From assembly GCA_030688105.1 (NCBI GenBank), contig JAUYIV010000349.1:1-7640 (forward strand): DNA of 7,640 bases. The letters are read 5' to 3'. Positions 5,522 through 7,640 of this stretch are shown here, in pieces; the first letter of the stretch is position 1, and every line of letters starts with the position of its first letter. Both the position numbers and the translations under genes were made by a program. The notes beneath the pieces are model-generated. The model ran no database searches. It saw nothing but the letters and a program-made list of their open reading frames with translations, and was not told the origin of the DNA. Origin of the DNA: Actinomycetota bacterium. Lineage in GTDB: Bacteria > Actinomycetota > Acidimicrobiia > Spongiisociales > UBA11373.

Positions 5522-5556
5522 TCGCATTGCGCATTGCCCATTGCGCATCGCTCACG
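5522..5556. repeat. 7-bp tandem repeat before the LLM oxidoreductase gene
   Basis: Consecutive heptads read TCGCATT, GCGCATT, GCCCATT, GCGCATC and GCTCACG. The tract lies between the stop of the toroid-protein gene (5493) and the GTG at 5611. A TAGAGT (5560-5565) that fits a -10 pattern follows directly, but no -35 hexamer sits at a suitable distance. The unit is more AT-rich than in the panB-rpsF tract, while the period is identical. Confidence 0.75.
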
Positions 5557-5610
5557 CCTTAGAGTGCCCGCCGTGACTTTGCGGGAGGTTGGAAGCGGGA
5601 GGGGGGCGGC

Positions 5611-6528
5611 GTGATCTCCTTCGCCCTGCAGGCTCTCGGCTCCACGTACCAGGAGACCCTCGACTGGGCGCGCTTCGCCGAATCGCGCGGACTGGCCGCC
5701 TTCGCCATCCCCGATCACTACCTGCGCCGCGCCGACGATCGGCCCGAGCCCGCCCACGACGCCCTGGTCTTCATGGCGGGCCTGGCGCGAGACACCTCAT
5801 CGATCGAGCTGGTGTTGCTGGTGAGCCCGGTTACCTGGCGGCACCCGGCGGTGCTCGCCAAGTCGTACGCCTCCCTCGACGAGCTCTCCGGAGGCCGCGT
5901 CAAGCTCGGCGTCGGGACCGGCTGGATGGAGCGGGAGCACGAGCTGTTCGGCTTCCCGTTCCCGGGCCGGTCCGAGCGGTTCGAGATGCTCGAGGAGGCG
6001 CTCCAGTACCTGCGTTCGGCGTTCTCGGACCCGCCTGTCGACTTCGAGGGCAAGCATTACTCCTTTCGGGCATTCGACATGCAGCCACGGCCACCGCTGC
6101 GGATGGTCGTGGGTGGCACCGGCACCAAACGGACCCCGGAGCTGGCCGGCCGGTACTGCGATGAGTTCAATGCCTACCCCTCCCCGGGGCCAGAGTTTGC
6201 CGCCAAGGTGGATCGCGCCCGCCAGGCGGCAACCGCAGGCGGCCGCGACCCGGCCGCTCTGCTGATCTCGTCGTCCGGTGCCCTGACATCCGCCGACACC
6301 GAGGAGGAGTATCGGGCGGCACTCGAGAAGCGCGCCGCACGGTTCGACGTGACGGTCGAGGAGCTCGAGGCGTCGATGCGGCGCCGGAACTCGCCGCGCG
6401 GGACCTGGGATCAGGTGCGGGAGGTGTTCGCCGGGCTGGCGGCTGCGGGGATGCAGCGCTTCTATATCCAGATCGCCGACGACGATCACGCCACCGTCGA
6501 CCGCGCCCTGGAGCGGCTGAGAGGCTGA
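5611..6528 (+). CDS. LLM-class (luciferase-like) oxidoreductase, probably F420-dependent
   Basis: The product belongs to the bacterial luciferase-like monooxygenase fold, a single TIM barrel that uses coenzyme F420 or FMN; the substrate is unknown. The 305-residue length suits the F420-type family. Visible features in order: an N-terminal strand and helix with WARFAESRGLAAFAIPDHY (19-37), LVFMAGLARDTSSIELVLLVSPVTWRHPAVLAKSYASLDELSGGR (52-96), the strongly conserved LGVGTGWMEREHELFGFPFP (99-118), RFEMLEEALQYLRSAF (123-138), and VVGGTGTKRTPELAGRYCDEFN (166-187), the likely cofactor phosphate region. F420 use is inferred from family resemblance and the actinobacterial setting, since FMN members share these motifs. 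The GTG at 5611 follows GGAGGGG (5598-5604) by six bases, and the residues after it match the usual first strand. The next gene downstream is convergent. Confidence 0.9.
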   Translation: MISFALQALGSTYQETLDWARFAESRGLAAFAIPDHYLRRADDRPEPAHDALVFMAGLARDTSSIELVLLVSPVTWRHPAVLAKSYASLDELSGGRVKLGVGTGWMEREHELFGFPFPGRSERFEMLEEALQYLRSAFSDPPVDFEGKHYSFRAFDMQPRPPLRMVVGGTGTKRTPELAGRYCDEFNAYPSPGPEFAAKVDRARQAATAGGRDPAALLISSSGALTSADTEEEYRAALEKRAARFDVTVEELEASMRRRNSPRGTWDQVREVFAGLAAAGMQRFYIQIADDDHATVDRALERLRG

Positions 6529-6769
6529 GTCGATGGCTCTTATGAAGCCGCCGCCACCGAGTGGGCCTGCTGGTGTCTGCCCTCTCCCATCGCCCGGCTG
6601 GGGCCGGTGAATCGCCGCGTCGGAGAGTGGTATGAGCGACTACTCAAGGTGGTCTGGGTGGTGCCGATGAAACCACGAGTCCGGGCCGGCCGCACCGTCC
6701 CACTCCACCGGAACGATGGGGGATTCCGTTCCTCCGACTCCTCCGCTGCGGCCGCTCCGGATCTCATGA

Positions 6770-6799
6770 CAGCAGCCCCTCTCCACCGGGGGGCTGCTG
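6770..6799 (+). terminator. Hairpin terminator, possibly bidirectional between convergent genes
   Basis: A perfect 10-bp stem pairs CAGCAGCCCC (6770-6779) with GGGGCTGCTG (6790-6799) around a 10-base loop, followed on the plus strand by CCTTTCC. It lies about 240 bases past the oxidoreductase stop and about 105 bases past the stop of the minus-strand stress-protein gene. It may therefore serve both, the plus strand having the better, though weak, T-rich tail. Alternatively it ends a small RNA in this gap. Confidence 0.7.
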
Positions 6800-6870
6800 C
6801 CTTTCCGGCCCGCAGCATCCGGCTTCCCGCCACCAGCCAGGGTGCCGCGGCGCACGTGCCTTCAGGTCGG

Positions 6871-6901
6871 ACTCGAGCGGCCCCACCCTGAACTCGAGCG
6901 G
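6871..6901. repeat. 10-bp direct repeat, two copies 21 bp apart
   Basis: ACTCGAGCGG occurs at 6871-6880 and again at 6892-6901, with start-to-start spacing of 21 bases, two helical turns. Each copy contains the palindrome CTCGAG. The second copy ends three bases before the stress-protein gene's stop codon (6905-6907 on the plus strand). It could be a protein-binding pair or a chance duplication. Confidence 0.5.
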
Positions 6902-6904
6902 TGC

Positions 6905-7327
6905 TCAGGCTCCCTTGGATTCCGTCGGGACGTGAAGGATGGGCACGTCCACCTCCCGCTGCAGGCGGTGGATCACATCCATTCGGATCCACCGAGAGAT
7001 TCCCGGCGGGAGGGTGGCAATCACGATCGCGTCGAACGCCTGGGTCAGCATGACGTCCTTGACGGCCAGCACTGGATCGGCGTCGCCCACGACCGCGTCC
7101 ACGACGTGGGCGCCGATGGCGTCGATCGCGCTCCTGGCGACATGAGCCCGCTCTTCGGCGACCTTTCGAGCCTCGCCCTCCGTCCAGATGAAGAGGTGCT
7201 CCACGGGCGTGGCCGGGACGACCAGCCAGAACTCGGCGTCCGGCTCCCGGTCCACCAGCTCCCGGACGGCGGCGATGAGTTCGTCCGAATCCGCCGTCTG
7301 GTGAGCGACGACGAGATATCTCGGCAT
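6905..7327 (-). CDS. Universal stress protein-like (UspA-fold) protein, degenerate nucleotide motif
   Basis: The 140-residue product fits a single UspA-like domain: a first strand MPRYLVVAHQ, helix DELIAAVRELV (15-25), strand EFWLVVPAT (32-40), a long helix about 51-70 containing EGEARKVAEER, GDADPVLAVKDVM (81-93), strand FDAIVIATLPP (98-108) and a final strand VPILHVP (128-134). The Gly-rich ATP-binding motif of the family (G-x2-G-x9-G-S/T) is not preserved; TLPPGISRWIRMDVIHRL stands in its place. ATP binding is therefore doubtful and the role unknown. Similar small proteins are, to my knowledge, common in actinobacteria. I chose ATG 7327-7325, where the first strand begins. Another ATG at 7333-7331 adds Met-Val, and the frame is open back to 7417 without family similarity. 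No Shine-Dalgarno precedes either ATG, in line with the promoter position. Confidence 0.87.
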   Translation of the reverse strand: MPRYLVVAHQTADSDELIAAVRELVDREPDAEFWLVVPATPVEHLFIWTEGEARKVAEERAHVARSAIDAIGAHVVDAVVGDADPVLAVKDVMLTQAFDAIVIATLPPGISRWIRMDVIHRLQREVDVPILHVPTESKGA

Positions 7328-7337
7328 GACCATCAGG

Positions 7338-7366
7338 AACGTATCGTGCCGCCGGCGGTTCATCAA
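7338..7366 (-). promoter_or_regulatory. Promoter of the stress-protein gene, implying a leaderless or near-leaderless mRNA
   Basis: Read on the minus strand, TTGATG (7366-7361) is separated by exactly 17 bases from TACGTT (7343-7338), a good match to housekeeping -35 and -10 elements. The expected transcription start, about seven bases further, falls near 7331. That is on or within a few bases of the two candidate ATGs (7333 and 7327). The absence of any Shine-Dalgarno supports leaderless translation, which is frequent in actinobacteria. Confidence 0.55.
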
Positions 7367-7445
7367 GCGCCTGGCAAAGCTCCCGCACTCAACGGGCTGA
7401 CCGCCCCACACCGGCAAACGCCAGAACCCGCCGGAGCACCTCTGA

Positions 7446-7480
7446 CGGTCAGCGGTCAGCGGGCGACGGGCGGCGAGTCG
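7446..7480. repeat. 7-bp tandem repeat upstream of the stress-protein gene
   Basis: Five consecutive heptads read CGGTCAG, CGGTCAG, CGGGCGA, CGGGCGG and CGAGTCG. CGGGCGA is the exact unit of the array at 876-896. CGGTCAG differs by one base from CGGGCAG, the minus-strand reading of the unit at 747-767, so this tract and the panB-rpsF tract appear related. Confidence 0.75.
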
Positions 7481-7508
7481 GCGCGCCCTTCATGGTCACC
7501 GTATCGGT

Positions 7509-7548
7509 TGAACGGGTCGGTTCACAGGACCCACCAGTTCACGGTGAA
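7509..7548. promoter_or_regulatory. Short dyads, possible operator sites
   Basis: TTCACGGTGAA (7538-7548) is a 5-bp dyad around one central base. A second TTCAC lies 17 bases upstream (7521-7525), where TGAAC (7509-7513) pairs with GTTCA (7520-7524). Repeated half-sites suggest a regulator site, but they are short and no promoter with both hexamers is visible beside them. Confidence 0.25.
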
Positions 7549-7580
7549 TGCACCCGAATGAGCGGGCTTGGCGCGAAGCA

Positions 7581-7612
7581 GAGAGGACCCCCGGTCGACC
7601 GGGGGTTCTCTC
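7581..7612. terminator. Strong hairpin terminator near the window end
   Basis: A 14-bp stem with one G-U pair joins 7581-7594 (GAGAGGACCCCCGG) and 7599-7612 (CCGGGGGTTCTCTC) around a TCGA loop. The plus-strand tail, GTTGGCTGGGTTGG, is only weakly T-rich and the minus-strand tail is not. No gene inside the window ends here, so it probably terminates a minus-strand gene entering from beyond the right edge and insulates the stress-protein promoter. Confidence 0.75.
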
Positions 7613-7640
7613 GTTGGCTGGGTTGGTTCGCGGTCAGGCC

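Larger units (their letters stand above)
6529..6904. other. Non-coding gap between convergent genes
   Basis: These 376 bases hold no ORF I can support. Besides the features listed separately, two weaker stems are seen. GAG.GGGC (6559-6566) pairs with GCCC.CTC (6579-6586) with one mismatch, soon after the oxidoreductase stop. GAGTGGT (6625-6631) pairs with ACTACTC (6639-6645) including one G-U pair. A plus-strand frame at 6607-6891 and a minus-strand frame at 6540-7388 are open but show low-complexity Arg/Ala/Pro composition and no family motifs. Confidence 0.6.

Noticed and set aside
4708..5757. 349-codon open frame on the minus strand
   Set aside because: It is antisense to the toroid-protein gene and runs through the heptad tract into the oxidoreductase gene; composition is typical of a shadow frame.
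6607..6891. 94-codon plus-strand frame starting with GTG
   Set aside because: It has no Shine-Dalgarno, runs through the terminator hairpin, and ends in Ala/Arg/Pro-rich sequence without recognisable features.
6540..7388. 282-codon minus-strand frame overlapping the stress-protein gene
   Set aside because: It overlaps the Usp-like gene in another frame and translates into low-complexity Arg/Gly/Pro sequence.
6842..7561. 239-codon plus-strand frame
   Set aside because: It is antisense to the Usp-like gene, whose fold pattern is clear; no ribosome site or family similarity supports the plus-strand frame.

Overview
The window is GC-rich chromosomal DNA, most likely from an actinomycetote (high-GC Gram-positive). 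The reasons are the strong G/C bias at third codon positions, GTG and TTG starts, the gene order rpsF-ssb-rpsR-rplI-dnaB, a luciferase-like oxidoreductase of the F420-associated type, and a small stress-protein relative of a kind I associate with actinobacteria. Class or genus cannot be fixed from the sequence alone; an uncultivated lineage is possible. There is no sign of phage, plasmid, transposon or CRISPR.

Layout. Bases 1-742 hold the 3' part of panB (pantothenate synthesis), cut by the window edge. A 271-base gap built largely of degenerate 7-bp tandem repeats follows, ending in a leader with two tight hairpins. Bases 1014-3941 are a compact housekeeping operon: ribosomal protein S6, single-strand binding protein, ribosomal protein S18 (TTG start, four-cysteine Zn-ribbon form), ribosomal protein L9 (ATGA overlap with S18) and replicative helicase DnaB. 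It couples ribosome assembly with replication-fork proteins.

Bases 3942-4540 are the least ordinary part. A cluster of mutually exclusive hairpins (4024-4073) precedes a small ORF for a 65-residue putative secreted peptide (4129-4326). At least five consecutive hairpins (4339-4505) then lead to a 317-residue protein that looks like an alpha/alpha-toroid (terpenoid cyclase/prenyltransferase-like) protein without the cyclase acid motif (4540-5493). A second 7-bp repeat tract sits before an LLM-class oxidoreductase (5611-6528).

Bases 6529-6904 are a non-coding gap between convergent genes, with a strong hairpin terminator and a 10-bp direct repeat. A minus-strand universal-stress-like gene (7327-6905) has a good promoter placed so close to its start that the mRNA is probably leaderless or nearly so. 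The last 300 bases hold a third 7-bp repeat tract related to the first, short dyads and a 14-bp-stem terminator.

The genes are ordinary apart from the small peptide and the toroid protein. The most unusual signals are the recurring intergenic heptad repeats and the hairpin-dense stretch around the small peptide gene. I do not see clear evidence of a new defence or mobile system.
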